64,000 nucleotides of DNA from the NCBI GenBank assembly GCA_028554755.1, contig JAPTOF010000017.1, forward strand, positions 12,795,501 through 12,859,500. The letters are read 5' to 3'. Made by a program: the position numbers and the translations under genes. Below, piece after piece: positions 23,151 to 35,925 of this stretch; the stretch's first letter is position 1, and each line of letters opens with the position of its first letter. This stretch comes from Cordia subcordata (lineage: Eukaryota; Streptophyta; Magnoliopsida; Boraginales; Cordiaceae). The notes beneath the pieces were generated by a model that worked only from the letters and a program-made list of their open reading frames with translations, was not told the origin of the DNA and did no database searches.

Positions 23151-25950
23151 TTCCTTTTCGAGTAAAAAAATAATGTGAGACGATGGTTGTGCGATCGTGA
23201 TGACAGTGGAGGTTAATTTCTTTTTTTAATTTTTATTTTTTGATGACAAAAATATTTACTTGTAGTAATGAAATAAAATGCAAATATATTTATAGTATAA
23301 TTGGTTAAAATTTGTATATTTTAAACTAAGGTCAAAGGTTCAAGTCTTTTCTCTTACAAATATTTTTTCAAAACAAAAAATGAAGGACATTTTTAACCAA
23401 AATCAAGTTTAACAGAGAAAAAACTAAGCCTAGTCGCAGGTCCAACGTGTGTACCATACGCTTGGTTAAATCTAACTAAAAAAAGTGATAGAGGGGTCTA
23501 GTGTACTTCACTTTTGGAAAGAACAAGGGGAGAACTAGCTAATTTTTAAATCACAGGGGATAAACAAACATTTATGACAAATCACAGGGGATTCCGGGCA
23601 ATTTACCTCTTATTTTAAGACAATTATCTTATTTGATATCTTATGTGAAAAAGATTTTTTGTTATTAACGTATACTACGACACTTATAAAATATTTTTTT
23701 ATAAGATATCTTATTTGTAATTATAAAAAAATATACACTATATATAAACACTAATGGGTGTCATCTATCAGACACAACTTATCAGACTAGATGTTATTTA
23801 TTAGATGCAACTTATTAGAATAGTTACCTCTTTATTGGCCAATAAGATTTAATCATTTAATTTAATTATTAAACTCATAATTAATTAGTCGTTTAATTAC
23901 ATGAGCCATAAAATTCTTACATTTAAAAGATTTGGTTTAGATTCGTTTTCGGAAATTGATGTGTGGCATCTGAATGAAGCATAAAACCAATTTCAACCAA
24001 TAGAAATCGAGCATCGAGCCTTCATAAATTGTTTTAAAAAATTTTAGGGAAATTTGTTTTTGGAAATTTTTAAGTGGTACCATAAATTGGTTTGAGCAGT
24101 TTTTGGATGGATATGGTTTATCAGTTGTATTTATAGAATCAAAATATATGTTAGTTTTGAACAAAAATACTACTCATTAAAATTTAAAAAAAAATTGTTT
24201 GAAAACTGATTTAATTCGGTTCAAAAGTTTATATACTATATTATTCATTTGATTGATTTGGTTCCCGATTGATTTGACATTTTTTTTATTGGATATGTTT
24301 ACAATTTGTATTAATTAGAAATGAAAATATATTTTAGGTAATAAGTTTTTATTTTAACATAAATAATATTCTTTATTTTAAAAATTTGAATTATTTGTTG
24401 TTTTATTAATTTGGATATAAATTGATTTGAAGAAATTTTTTTTGACTAATATGATTTTCTATTTGTATCATTTAAGAATTAAAATATATGTTCGGTATGA
24501 ACAGAGATATTTATTTGCATTTAAAAAATTTGTTCTCAAATTGATTTTTAATTGGGTTCTAACATTTAATGCACTATATTATTCACTTAATTGATTTAAT
24601 TTGGTATTAACATTTAATGCATTATATTATTTGTTTGATTGATTTGGTTACTAATTGATTTGGTAAATAATTTTGAGGAGATAGGATTTCTAACTTATAT
24701 TAATTAGAAATGATAATATATTTTAGGTAATAGGTTTTTATTTAAACATAAATAATATTCCTTCTTGTTTTGAAAATTTAAATATTTTGTTGGAAAGCTT
24801 ATAAATTTGACATATGTATATTTTTATTTATTTTAAACAATGTTGTGTTGGGGGCTTAAGGAATTGACATGTGGTAAAAACTTAGAAGACCTATACTAGC
24901 ATGTGACCCTTGCAATACACGAGATAATACCGCAGATCTAATTTGAATATATAAATAAATAAAATCTCGATAGAATAAATTATAACAAGAGGTAGATTAA
25001 AATTTTTAGTTTTAATAAAATTTAATAAGGGCAAATATGGGAAATGCAATGCATATGGGAGTAGTGGTATGTTAGTATTTTAGACACGTGGCGCTATATC
25101 ATCCAATTGGTTTTAGGCGAGAAGTATCTTGGCTTTATTGACTGTTTAGCTTCTATATGGATTCGTTTGAATTGTCTTTTTTTTAAAAGTGTTTTTTTAA
25201 CCAATTTTTTATAGAAGTATTTTTTTAAAAAAAATTAGAAATTTTAGCTTATAAGAAAAATTGTATTTGAGCTTTTGTCTTAGTTAAAAAAAATGTGTCA
25301 CTTTCAAAAAAAAAAGTAAATTTTCTATAAAAAAGAAAAACAATTCAAATAAGCTCATAGTATGCATATAAGTATTTTATGGAAGTTTTAAGTCCTAAAT
25401 TAGAATCTTACCACCACATATTCATTAAAAACATTAAAATTATTCACTCTCTTCTTTCTATCCAATACCCAATGATAGCTGCACGACACCATTCAACAAA
25501 ATACATGGCTAGGTTTTGACACCTCATCAACATTAACAAAAAAAATTAGGGAAATGGGGTTGGGGTCATGTGGGCTTCTAATAGACAAAATAGAGCATAA
25601 TTATAGTGACCATGTCGAACAGGGATTGGCCTGCTCAAGTGCAAATGTAAAAGAGAACTTTGACTGCAAGACATACCCATCAAGGTTGAAATCTTATAAG
25701 TATGGGTCTGTTTAATTATTATTATTATTATTATTTTGGTAAAAAAGTAATTTTTTTTCCTTTGTAATGAGTATTTGCATTATATCAAAAAGTTAAAATT
25801 GTACAAAAAAACTTTAATTTTAATTTATTTTTTGAAGTCAGAATTTTAACTTAGCAAGAAAGTAATTTTTCAAAAATTTTACAGAATTGGATTTTTTTTC
25901 TTTTTTTTAATGAAAAAGTACATATAGGCGGCGGAGGCCAATTTTTTTGT
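23151..25950. other. Intergenic, AT-rich, upstream of P450
   Basis: No gene seen. Bases 23450-23605 end in a MULE-like terminus (GGTAAATTGCCCGGAATCCC on the minus strand); the partner end was not found. Bases 24190-24420 and 24520-24790 are a diverged direct repeat. Bases 25158-25370 are a MITE-like segment with inverted CGTTTGAATTG/CAATTCAAATAAG ends, related to the one at 10431. An ACACGTGGC (G-box) lies at about 25083. Confidence 0.5.
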
Positions 25951-25955
25951 TTAAC

Positions 25956-25963
25956 TATAAAAA
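25956..25963 (+). promoter_or_regulatory. TATA box of P450 at 26066
   Basis: TATAAAAA 110 bp upstream of the ATG, followed by GTTGGGAGGACTGAGAAGCA, aligned with the same block at 15578-15620. Confidence 0.65.
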
Positions 25964-26065
25964 GAGGCGTTGGGAGGACTGAGAAGCATCAGCACCAAAG
26001 AGCGAAATTCGTATAAAAGTTGTTCATCATCCATTTAAAAATAGAGCTGCTCTTTTCTCAACCTG

Positions 26066-27780
26066 ATGGATGCTGAGCTCTCGTCTTTTGCAATCCTTCT
26101 TATAGCCTTAATCCCATTAATTTCTCTGGTGCTTCATGAGAAATTGGCAAGTAGACGATCTGCAAACAAGAAGACAAGTTCCAGGCTTCCTCCAGGGCCA
26201 TGGAAGCTGCCATTGATAGGAAACATGCACCAGCTTGCTTTTGGTTTGCCCCACCAAGTGCTGAGAGATTTGGCCAAGAGATGTGGACCCATTATGCACC
26301 TGGAACTGGGTGAAGTTTCAGCTGTTGTGGTCTCCTCTGCTGAAACAGCTGAACAAGTACTGAAAACCCACGACATCAGTTTTGCTTCAAGGCCTCAGAC
26401 CATTGCAACAAAGACTTTGTTTTATGACTGCACAGGCATTGTCTTTTCTCCATACGGTGAGTATTGGAGACAGCTCCGAAAAATCAGCGTTGTAGAGCTC
26501 CTGGGCACGAAGCGAGTTCAGTCCTTCCACAAAATCAGGGAAGAAGAATTTTCAAGCCTCGTCAGATGGATAGCTTCAAATGCTGGATCCTCAATCAATC
26601 TGACAGAAAAGCTAACCTCCACCACATTTGATGTAATTTCAAGAGCGGCTTTCGGAAAGAAAACTGAGGAGCATGAAGTGCTCATATCGGTGATCAAGGA
26701 AGCCGTTAAATTAACCGAAGGCTTCAGTATCGCCGATTTCTATCCTTCGGTTAAATTCCTTCATCATATCAGTGGAATAAAGTCTAGACTGGAGAGGACC
26801 AAATTACAAGTAGATAGCATATTGGGGAAAATCATCCAGGAACATAGATCAAAGAAATCTCCCACGATTAGTGAGGAAGAAACACATGAAGATCTGGTAG
26901 ATGTTCTTCTGAAATTCCTGGGCGTTAACGAAACTGAACTTTCCTTGACCACTGACAATATCAAAGCAATTCTCCTGGTCAGTTTCAGCACCTGCTTTTT
27001 CTCAATGTCTATACTTATCGTGCATGGTCACAAAATGAATAAGTGCTCCCAGAAAGCAAATATCTCTTCCATTTTTCCTTAAAAAGTCCTACATATTGTC
27101 TCCTTATGATCGCAAAAAGGAAACCTGAACATCTAATTCAACTTCTTAATTTATTACAGGAAATATTCGCAGGTGGAGGTGAGACATCTTCAACAACTGT
27201 AGATTGGGCAATGTGTGAAATGCTCAAGAAGCCAAGTGTACTAAAGAAAGTTCAAGCTGAAGTCAGGCAGGTTTTCAACGATACTGGATATGTTGTTGAA
27301 GCAAGTCTTCATGAACTGAAGTACCTGAAGGCAGTAATTAAAGAGACACTTAGGCTACACCCTCCACTCCCTTTATTAATTCCAAGAGAATGTAGAGAGG
27401 TGCGCGAGATCAATGGATATAAGATACCAGTGAAGACCAACATTATGGTGAATGCCTGGGCCATCGGCAGAGATCCAAGCCATTGGAAAGATCCTGAATG
27501 CTTTAAACTAGAAAGATTTCTCGATTGTCCAATTGACTACAAAGGGACTAACTTTAAATACATACCTTTTGGTGCTGGAAGAAGGATTTGTCCTGGAATG
27601 TCGTTTGGTTTGGCAAATGTTGAACTCCCACTCGCCAAGTTTCTGTATCATTTTGATTGGTATCTGCCTAATGGAATGAAAAGTGAGGAACTAGATATGA
27701 CAGCGGCTGCCGGTACGGCTGCCAGAAGGAAACATGATCTATATGTGACTCCAGTGGTCTATAAACCATGTGCTGTCTAG
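26066..27780 (+). CDS. CYP71D-like cytochrome P450 (intact)
   Basis: Exons 26066-26977 and 27160-27780 with a 182-bp phase-0 intron (CTCCTG|GTCAGT, TTACAG|GAAATA) encode 510 aa. Starts MDAELSSFAILL with a hydrophobic anchor, then [14 protein letters not shown], the WRQLRK C-helix, I-helix [14 protein letters not shown] (about 366-369), LERF in place of PERF, and heme loop FGAGRRICPG with Cys about 448. All essential residues are present; the Pro-to-Leu change in PERF is unusual but not at a catalytic position. Closest in the window to the gene at 15699. Probably an ER terpenoid hydroxylase; substrate unknown. Confidence 0.92.
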
Positions 27781-28455
27781 ACTTGCATTTTTTAGGTTGC
27801 TTGCTTAATTATAATAAATGTATTCTTCCAGTTGGTCAGTTATCATTATACTGAAAGAAGAAAAAACTAATAGTTGCTCCAAAATAAATGTCATATGGAA
27901 CTGTATTACATGTACCTTTGCTATATGTAATGCCAGTCAAATTACCAAAAAGAAAAATGTCTCCATATCTTTAAGATTTTCTTAAGCTTGTATTACATAC
28001 ATGTTATGCTAAAACTTTACAATTAAATTTAATTAACTTGAATTTTGTATTCATATTTGAAATATATGTTCAACATCATATCAAATTTCCTTGTTAAGAT
28101 AGAAGAATATGAAATTAATGACAAATCAATTTTTGACGTTGCTTTCTTTCATAATTCTTTAATTTGCATCTTCTATTATTCGTGAAATTCATTAAACGAA
28201 TACCGAAAATATATAGTTGTGATGCTAACCCTTCCATCCTTATCAAATGCACTAAAGGAAATGGGAGTTTTATTTGTTCATTTATAATTTTTTTCTCAAA
28301 ATAAATTTTCAATTAATTAAAATTATCTTTTTATACTATTGATACAAATAATTTATCAAAATAAGTTAATTATGCTATAATAATGAAATATTATTATAAG
28401 AAACATATATCCAGTTGAAAAATAAATTATTTTATTTCAACAATAGTAACGATAA
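27781..28455. other. P450 3' flank, duplicated
   Basis: Diverged match to 5181-5317 plus 5839-6230, and to 17431-17710. No gene. It is cut at 28455 by a Helitron-like insertion. Confidence 0.65.
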
Positions 28456-29468
28456 TCTATATATATAAAGTTCTTTTTTGACCATTGCGAGAGAGCCATG
28501 TCATTGCTTATATGGCATTAATTATTTTATTGCTATTATTTAATTTATTTTCTTTTATTTCTTATCTTTATGATATAAATTATTAGTTTTAATGGTCAAT
28601 CAGTTAATGCTAAGCATTGTGAGACCACCATGTCATTGCTTACGTGACATTAGTTATTTTATTATTACTTAATTTATTTTCTATTATTTCTTATTTTTAT
28701 AATATACATTACAAGTTTTAATCAGAATATTAAATGTTCAATCAATTAATGATTAAAACAAAATTCATTTGTGTCCAAAAGGTTCATGTCTTTATCTATT
28801 ATAGTATATATTATTAGTATTGATTTAGAAATTTAATTGTTAATTAATTAATTCTTAAAATAATATTAATTTGTAAACTCCAAAAGATTAAACTCAAACA
28901 AATTTAACATCTGTTACTAAAAAAAATTCTTTTTTGAGCATTGGAGGAGGGTCATGTCAGTGTTTACATAGTAATGATTATTTTATGATTACTTATATAA
29001 TAATTTAATATTTAATATTTATTTTATTTTTTATTATTTCTTATCTTTATGGATATAAATTATTAATTCTAATTGAAAAATAAATAATCAACCAATTAAT
29101 GCTTATAACAAAATTCATTTGTAAATTCCAAAATGTTCATTTCTTATCTATTATAGATATATATTCTTAGTTTTAATTTAAAATTTTAATTTTTAATTAA
29201 TTAATTCTTAAGAATTTTATGTTGTAATTCAAAAAAATTGATTGCCAATTAATCCATGCTTAAAAACCGTATAGTAATTTTCATTTGTGAATTTTAAAAT
29301 TTAAACCTAAGTAAATTTAACATTTATTGTTAAAAAAAAATGCTGGTGCATAACACAAAATATTCATGACTAAGTTTGTTATCTATTATAAAAATAAATA
29401 AATTCAACTAAACTTAACATTTACTATTCAAAATAAAATTCATCCAAAGCAGGATATAAGTGTTCTAG
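28456..29468. mobile_element. Candidate non-autonomous Helitron
   Basis: Starts TCTATATATATAAAG after an A and ends CTAG before a T, the Helitron end and target signature. It begins exactly where the match to the 6.2-kb flank breaks. The interior has three diverged repeats of a CATGTCATTGCTTA-type unit (about 28498, 28630, 28955). No clear 3' hairpin was found, so confidence is limited. Confidence 0.4.
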
Positions 29469-29519
29469 TTGTAAACAACAACAACAACAATAACAATAAC
29501 AATAACAATAACAATAAAG

Positions 29520-30540
29520 GGTGGAACCTGCACAAAACTATTACCATGGCCAGAAGAGATGGAAAATTGCCCATTACCACGACCACGCCCTCGGTTCTAG
29601 CGTCGGCCATTAGAATTAGACCCACGACCACGAGAAGCCTGTGACTAAGATTGGGATACCACCTGGAAAGAGGAAGTATCATATTTTGTGTATGTGTTTG
29701 ATTGAGTTGGATTGAGCAACAAGCTTCAAGTGGGCTTTCTGGGCAATAAGCTTACGATACATATTGTTCCAGGTTCGAACTCCGCTTGAATTTAAGAGCA
29801 TTGTAACAAAGGTAGCATATTCAGATAGTAAACCACGAAGAGCAGTTATGATTAAATCATCCTCTGAAATAGGTTTGTGTACATCGAACAGGGCATCAGT
29901 CATTGTTTTTAACTCACAAAGATAAGCTTCGATAGATTTGTTGTTTTTGAATTGAATGAAGCTGAAGTTGAAGTGCATGCAAATTTTCTTTTGATGCATC
30001 CAGATATCTTTCCTCCAAAGCGAGCCAGATAGCACGACTCGATGGAAGGTGATAAGTGTCTTGTACTATATCGCTGGTAAAGGTTGCGTTCAACCAAGTG
30101 CGAATAAGACTATCCAAGCGAAGCCAAGGTGTGTAATTTGGGGAATCTGCTGCAGGGCATGGCATAGTTCTATCCACAATTCCAGAAATGCCATAAGTGA
30201 AAAGAACTGGCTCTAATTAGGATCTCCATAACCTATAGTTTGTGCCATCAAACCTAATAGTGACCAACGTGGCGATATTGAGACTACTCAAGTTAGGCAG
30301 CTGCAAGGTGGAGGGAGGCGCAAGGGAAGGAGGAACTGTAATGGTAGGCAAAGACAGTGAAGGGTGTTGGGACATAGGTGCTTTGACAACCAAGGGAGAA
30401 GATTGGGTATAAGTTGTCATTACAGTAGTGGAGGGAAGGGGTAGAAAAGCCGAGGTGAGTAACCATGACGAGAGAGAAGTGCCAGTCTGAGAAGACATCA
30501 GTGATGGAGAAGAAGTGGATTTCAGCGATGGAGTAGTCAT
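29520..30540 (-). pseudogene. Copia gag relic
   Basis: The minus strand encodes a gag of the UBN2/Retrotran_gag_3 Copia type: a Ser/Thr/Pro-rich N-terminus starting at 30540, FDGTNYRLWRS, then in other frames PNYTPWLRLDSLIRTWL, YLDASKENLHALQLQL, IEAYLCELKTMTDALF, and an Arg-Gly-rich tail (RGRGRGRGNG). Several frameshifts separate the pieces. No pol follows. Confidence 0.75.
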
Positions 30541-30599
30541 CGGGAAGAAATTACAATAGAGGCGGAAAACGTGAAAACAAGAGATGTAGGATCTTGTGG

Positions 30600-30765
30600 T
30601 CTCTTGATACTATAAAGATGTATAAGCCCTCATATCCTGATTACGATGGATGTAATGTATCTATACATAGTGCAAAAGATACATAATTACATTCTTAACC
30701 TTTCTTTCAATACAAACTTTCCATAATACAAGATATACAAGAATACACAATAATATTATCTTCCC
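30600..30765 (-). repeat. Copia LTR remnant with primer site
   Basis: On the minus strand the bases just upstream of gag read TAGTATCAAGAGACC, close to an initiator-tRNA primer site, and are preceded by about 150 bp of LTR-like sequence. Host-like sequence matching 8079 onward resumes at about 30766. Exact LTR edges are unclear. Confidence 0.5.
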
Positions 30766-31306
30766 TCACCATATTTCAACTTCAATCACTGTTGAATTTT
30801 CATTAAAAAAAAAAAAGAATTAGCGTTGAATATTATATGCTATACCTAACAATAGAATTACATGTCTAAGACAAGAGATGCCAATAATTCAACTCCAAAT
30901 TAAACTGTCACACTTTTAGCAACTCAGTGAAGTACTTCAACAGTACACTTTTAGCAACTTAGACTAGTCACATGTTTGACTAAGGCCCCGTTTGGATTAG
31001 CTATTTTGTAAAAAAAAAGCACTTTTTTTGGTCAGATAAGCATTTTTTCTGACTTTTTAGGCATTTGGATGGGCTTTTTGTGAAAAAGCTGAAGCACCAA
31101 AAAAAGCTGAAAAAGAGCTTTTTTTTTAAGCAAATTTTTGGAGCTTTTCCAAAAAGCTGGTGCGGTAGATGAGAGAGAAAGCTCAAGATGCAGTGGTTTT
31201 TTTTTTTTTCACTTTACCAATCTATCCTCTCTCTCCTCACATCACTCATTTCTCATCTTCTCCTCCTTGGCAGAAGAGTTTTCTTTCTCAAACCTACAGG
31301 TAATCT

Positions 31307-31354
<48 letters not shown>

Positions 31355-32752
31355 AATATTCTCTTTCATCGTACAGATCTATGCATTGCACTAGTTTTTT
31401 TTTAGTTTTTCTTTTATTTTTTGGGAATCTCGATAGTTGCTTTGCCTTGTTCATCATTTCTTATATGCTTTGGAATTGGTTTTTGTGTGATGATATTGTT
31501 GATTGCTTGAATTTTTTCAACTGTTAGTTGTGAGGTTAATGAGAAGGAATTTTATTATATGATAGCATATGAGGTTAGATCTTCACTGTCAATTGTTCAT
31601 GCATTTTAATTCGTTTGGCTGTTGTAACCAATTTTGGTGATAATCATTTTCACTATCTTGATGTTGAACCATAACGCTTGGGTGTGGGGTCACCTCGTCA
31701 AACTAACAAATCTCGAACAATTCTGTCTCAGCGCGTGCTTGGCCCTGGGTATACAAAGCTAAAGCTGAAGCAGAGGCTTCTGGGTTTTGAAGATTTTGGT
31801 TTCAGGTAAGTAATCTTCAAACTCAAATCTCTTATTTTCATTATGAGATTTTGATGAAATGTATGGTTCATATAGATTAATGTAATTTATATTTCTGATT
31901 TTTACTGCCAGTTTATTGATTTGCCTCTTATCTTTCTCTTCAGCCGTTTCTTCAAAAATTATGTGAACTTGGCTGCCAATTATGTTGTTAAAATTGATGA
32001 TATGTGCTGCCACAAGTTAATTGTTGTTTGAAAGAGATGTGAACATAGACCACCCGCCAACTATTCGACAAAATTCCCAAAAGAAACGTCAATATGTGCT
32101 GCCACTGGTTTATTTATTATATGTGCTGCCACTGGTTTATTGTTATGATCTGAAGCTAAGTGAGTAACTATGAATAAAAAGCCAAGTATTGTGTCACCAT
32201 GTTCACGAAATGCGTATGTCTCAATAAGCTCAATGTTGTTTTTGGGTCACTTGAACGAAGTTTTGAAATTTTGAATTTGAACTGTGGTGTCTAACCTAGT
32301 GGGAGATGTGGTAAGAATGTTTTGTGATACAGGTTCTTTTGCAGAAAAATTGTTCATCCAATTTATTTAAGCCATACTAGGAGAAGGGTTAGATAATTTC
32401 TTTTTGTCCAGTAGTTTCGAATTCTTAATGACACAAAAGTACAGATACTTGTGAACTTGGTTTATCCATTTTCTCTCTTGACTCTATGATGCTCCTAAAG
32501 AAATCCTTGAGGAGACCTCTTACATGTCCCTGTTTTATAGCAGTTTTCATAACTTTAAATTGCAATGCTTTAAATTTACTATTTCTAGCAGGGGAGAAAA
32601 GATAGGATTTTGCTTCCTTTAAAATAAATAGTTGAATGCTATATTCTTGAAAAGGATGTTGCTTCCTTTAAGGTACATAGCTGAATGCTTTAACTTTGAA
32701 ATCTATCTTGTTATTTTGCAATGATTTATTCTAATTTTTGTGTTTGAATAGA

Positions 32753-33939
32753 ATGGCTTCAAAATATGCTCCTAAAAGAGCTACAAAAGAAAAGGTTATT
32801 GATGACCCAAACTTAGGTGAATGTGAGGGTGAGGGACTAGAGAAGGCGAGATGGAATGACAACAATACTGAAGAATTCTTGAAGGCATGTATTGAGGAGA
32901 TACATGCTGGTAATAGGCCTCATGCACATTTTACAAAAGAGGGGTAGAAGAACTTGATAAAGAAATTTAATGAGAGAATAGGTCATTCTTATGTGTACAA
33001 ACAACTAAAAAATAGGTGGGATGCTTTGAAAAGGGAGTTCTCTTTGTGGGCAAAACTTGTACAAAATGAAACTGGCCTTAGTTGGGATCCAGTAAAGAAA
33101 ACTATAGAAGCTCCTGAGGAGTTTTGGATTGCCAAGGGAAAAGTAAGTTTTGTAATTTTTGTTGTTTAAATTAACTGTATATTTTTACAAGTATTTGGCT
33201 TATTAACTTTCTTATCTTAATTATAAGAAAATACAGAATACCTAAAGTGGAAAAATGAAGGGCCAAATTTCTGGACATGCTAGAAACATGCTTTAAGGAT
33301 GTTGTGGCCACTGGTTATGCCGTGTTTCTACCATATCAAGATCCAGTTGTGAATGATGGTAATGATGGTGGCCCAGTGTTAGAGGGTGATGGAGATACTG
33401 ATGAAACAACTCAAAACCCTCAGCAACAATTTGATGCCCCTAATGTCCCTAGCTCAAGTGCTCGAAACAAAAGGAAAAGAGTGAGGAAAGGAGAGAAAAA
33501 GGGAGCCATGGCAGAAAAACTTCAAGATTCTCTTGATCGGCTCCTTGTTGGGATAGATCAAATGTCTCAAACCACAGTGATTGCACCTGTTTCTAATGAT
33601 CATTATAGCATAGATAAATGCTTGAGTATGTTGAATGAAGTCGCTGGTTTAGAAAAAGGTAGTTCTCGTTACTTCTTGGCTGCTAGAATCTTGGCTAAGA
33701 AACAACACCGAGAGGCATTTGTCTACTTTATGGAAAATGATCCTCAGCTAGCATTTGGGTGGTTGAACACATTTTACTTTTATCTAGTTGGACAATTTTC
33801 TTATATTTTATATTTTTGTTTGTTTTATCTGTTGAACATGAGTAGTATAACATGTTACTTTTATGTGACTATGGAGATGATTGTCTTTTTATCATGTGTT
33901 TTAATGAGTTTTATAATTAAAACATTTGTTTATAATTGA
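32753..33939 (+). pseudogene. Harbinger ORF1, Myb/SANT-like protein
   Basis: The start MASKYAPKRA follows a likely acceptor (GAATAG). A Myb/SANT-like domain reads KARWNDNNTEEFLKACIEE ... NRWDALKREFSLWAKL with WDPVKKTIEAPEEFW. An expected Trp codon is TAG at 32945-32947. A donor GTAAGT at 33143 and acceptor at 33236 give a second exon, in which one base is missing near 33265, shifting the frame before MLETCFKDVVATG. A basic stretch (NKRKRVRKGEKK) could be a nuclear signal. In active elements the product partners the transposase; here it is dead. Confidence 0.82.
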
Positions 33940-33967
33940 TGCATTTGTTTATGTTTATTTATACAGG

Positions 33968-35337
33968 ATGACTGATACTTCAGACTCAAATTCTGAAAGT
34001 TCGGAAAATTTAAACCAAGTTGTAGGTGTGAACAAAGTTCGAATTGGAGTAGCAAGTACAGTAGCTGCTGTAGAAGTTACAAATTACTATTTGAATTATG
34101 TATTGAAGCAGGAAAAAAGAACATCAACTCTTACAGGACAAAGATGGGTAGAAGAATTGAAGAGAGGGCATGAGATGGGTTTTTTTGAACAGTTTCGAAT
34201 GAGAAAACATATGTTTGAAAAATTAGTAGATGATTTAAATAAAAAATATGGGTTAGTTTCAACAAGACGAGTTGGGTTAAATGAGACAGTAGCTATGTTC
34301 TTATACATGATTGGTCATGGGGCTTCATATAGGAATCTTGAAGAAAGATTTCAATGGTCTGGAGAGACTCTATGGAGGCAAGTTTATAGGGTGTTAAAAG
34401 CTATGACTCTATGGAGGCAAGTTTATAGGGTGTTAAAAGCTATAAGGAGGTTAGGAAATGAATATATTAGACCAGCTGATCGTATGTTTAGAGATGCTCA
34501 AGCATTCCTTGAAGTTGATTCAAGATATTGGCCATGGTTTAAGGATTGCATAGGAGCTATTGATGGCACTCATATTGCTGTCCATGTTCCAGATGACAAA
34601 AAAATACCGTTTACTTGTAGGAAGGGATTTACTAGTACAAATATTTTGGCTGCATGTGACTTTAACATGTGTTTCACATTTGCTTAATAAGTTGGGAAGG
34701 TTCAGCACATGATACAAAAATTTTTTTAGATACTCTTCGCAAGCCAGAATTATAGTTTCCTCATCCACTTGAAGGTTAATAATATTTAAAATTATTTTTA
34801 TTTAATTTATTAATATTAATATACATCATTATTTTTTATTTGTAACATTTTATTTACAGGTAAATATTATCTTGTTGATTCTGGATATCCAACTTTTAAG
34901 GGATATCTCGGGCCATATAAAAGTACAAAATATCACCTTCCACAATTTAGATTGGCCCAGCTTTCAGATCACGAAATGAATTGTTTAATTATCATCATTC
35001 AAGCTTGAGGAGTGTTGTTGAAAGAACTTTTGGAGTTTGCAAAGGAAGATGGAGAATCTTGCAAAATTTGACTAACTTTGAACTTGAAACTCAATTTGCT
35101 ATTATATGGGCATGCTTTGCACTTCACAATTATGTAAGATGAGAGGATTCACCTGATTTAAATATTCTTCAAATGTTAGAAAATTTATCTGAATTGGAGT
35201 CCAGAAAACAAGCATTTAATGACAATGAAGAAGTGTCAAATCAAGAATGGGAAGAACCAACTTTTGCAAATACTAAAGTGATGGAGGAAACAAGAGATGC
35301 TATCAGTAATCAACTACCAGGACGAGTGCATAATTAA
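33968..35337 (+). pseudogene. Harbinger DDE transposase
   Basis: Begins [11 protein letters not shown] and shows the Harbinger helix-turn-helix region ([19 protein letters not shown]) and the first catalytic Asp in [11 protein letters not shown] 39-bp in-frame tandem duplication (34366-34404 and 34405-34443) repeats [11 protein letters not shown]. At about 34684 two stops and a small loss interrupt the second catalytic region (GSAHDTKIF is still recognisable out of frame). After an intron-like gap, [11 protein letters not shown] and the third catalytic residue in [16 protein letters not shown] follow, again with frame changes near 34975 and a TGA after NYVR. Not functional. Confidence 0.88.
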
Positions 35338-35925
35338 AATTGTAGAAATGATGTTAAATAGACATTGTCACATGTTGTAACAAGTAATCAAATTATATTT
35401 TCCTTTCCCTTTTGGAGTTTCAAAATTGGATAAGTGTTTCAAATTATATAACAAAAAAAATATTATGTAATCTCTTTATCATGAAAAAGAAAAATACAAA
35501 AATAGACATAATTTTTAGTTTTTAGGGTTTTTTCCTATTTAAGTTCATTTTATTTAAGAAAAATATTTAAATTTATTAAAAGATATTGTTTAAAAAATTA
35601 AATATCAAATATATGTGATAAAATAAAAATATTAAAAAAAACTAACAATTCATGCAATATTTTTTCAATGATAACAGCTTATTATGATAACTAGTTTTTA
35701 TCCAAATGCCAGTCAATAAAAGTGCTTCAGCATGTCCTTTTTGGTAATTTGTCTAGAAAAAAAGCGCTTTTATAGTTTTCTATTCAAATGCCTGTTGCAA
35801 TTTAAAAAGTGCTTTTGATTGGATGAATTCAAACACAAAACAGCTTTCACTACCGCTTAAAGTTCTCTAAAAAAAGTCCTGCAGAAAAAGTACTTTTAAA
35901 AAAAGCCAATTCAAACGAGCCCTAA

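Larger units (their letters stand above)
30984..35922 (+). mobile_element. PIF/Harbinger DNA transposon (4.9 kb, inactive)
   Basis: Bounded by GGCCCCGTTTGGATTAGC on the left and, reversed, GGGCTCGTTTGAATTGGC on the right, with a TAA duplication (30981-30983 and 35923-35925). It carries the two genes typical of the superfamily, a Myb/SANT-like DNA-binding protein and a DDE transposase, both broken. The 5' region holds a (TC)n tract (about 31306-31350). The same 22-24 bp host text (TAAGACAAGAGATGCC...) occurs at 30867 and 35923, so the surrounding host block has itself been partly duplicated. Confidence 0.88.

Noticed and set aside
31242..31527. Arg-Glu-rich and Ser-Leu-rich open frames
   Set aside because: Translation of the (TC)n/(GA)n microsatellite in the Harbinger 5' region.
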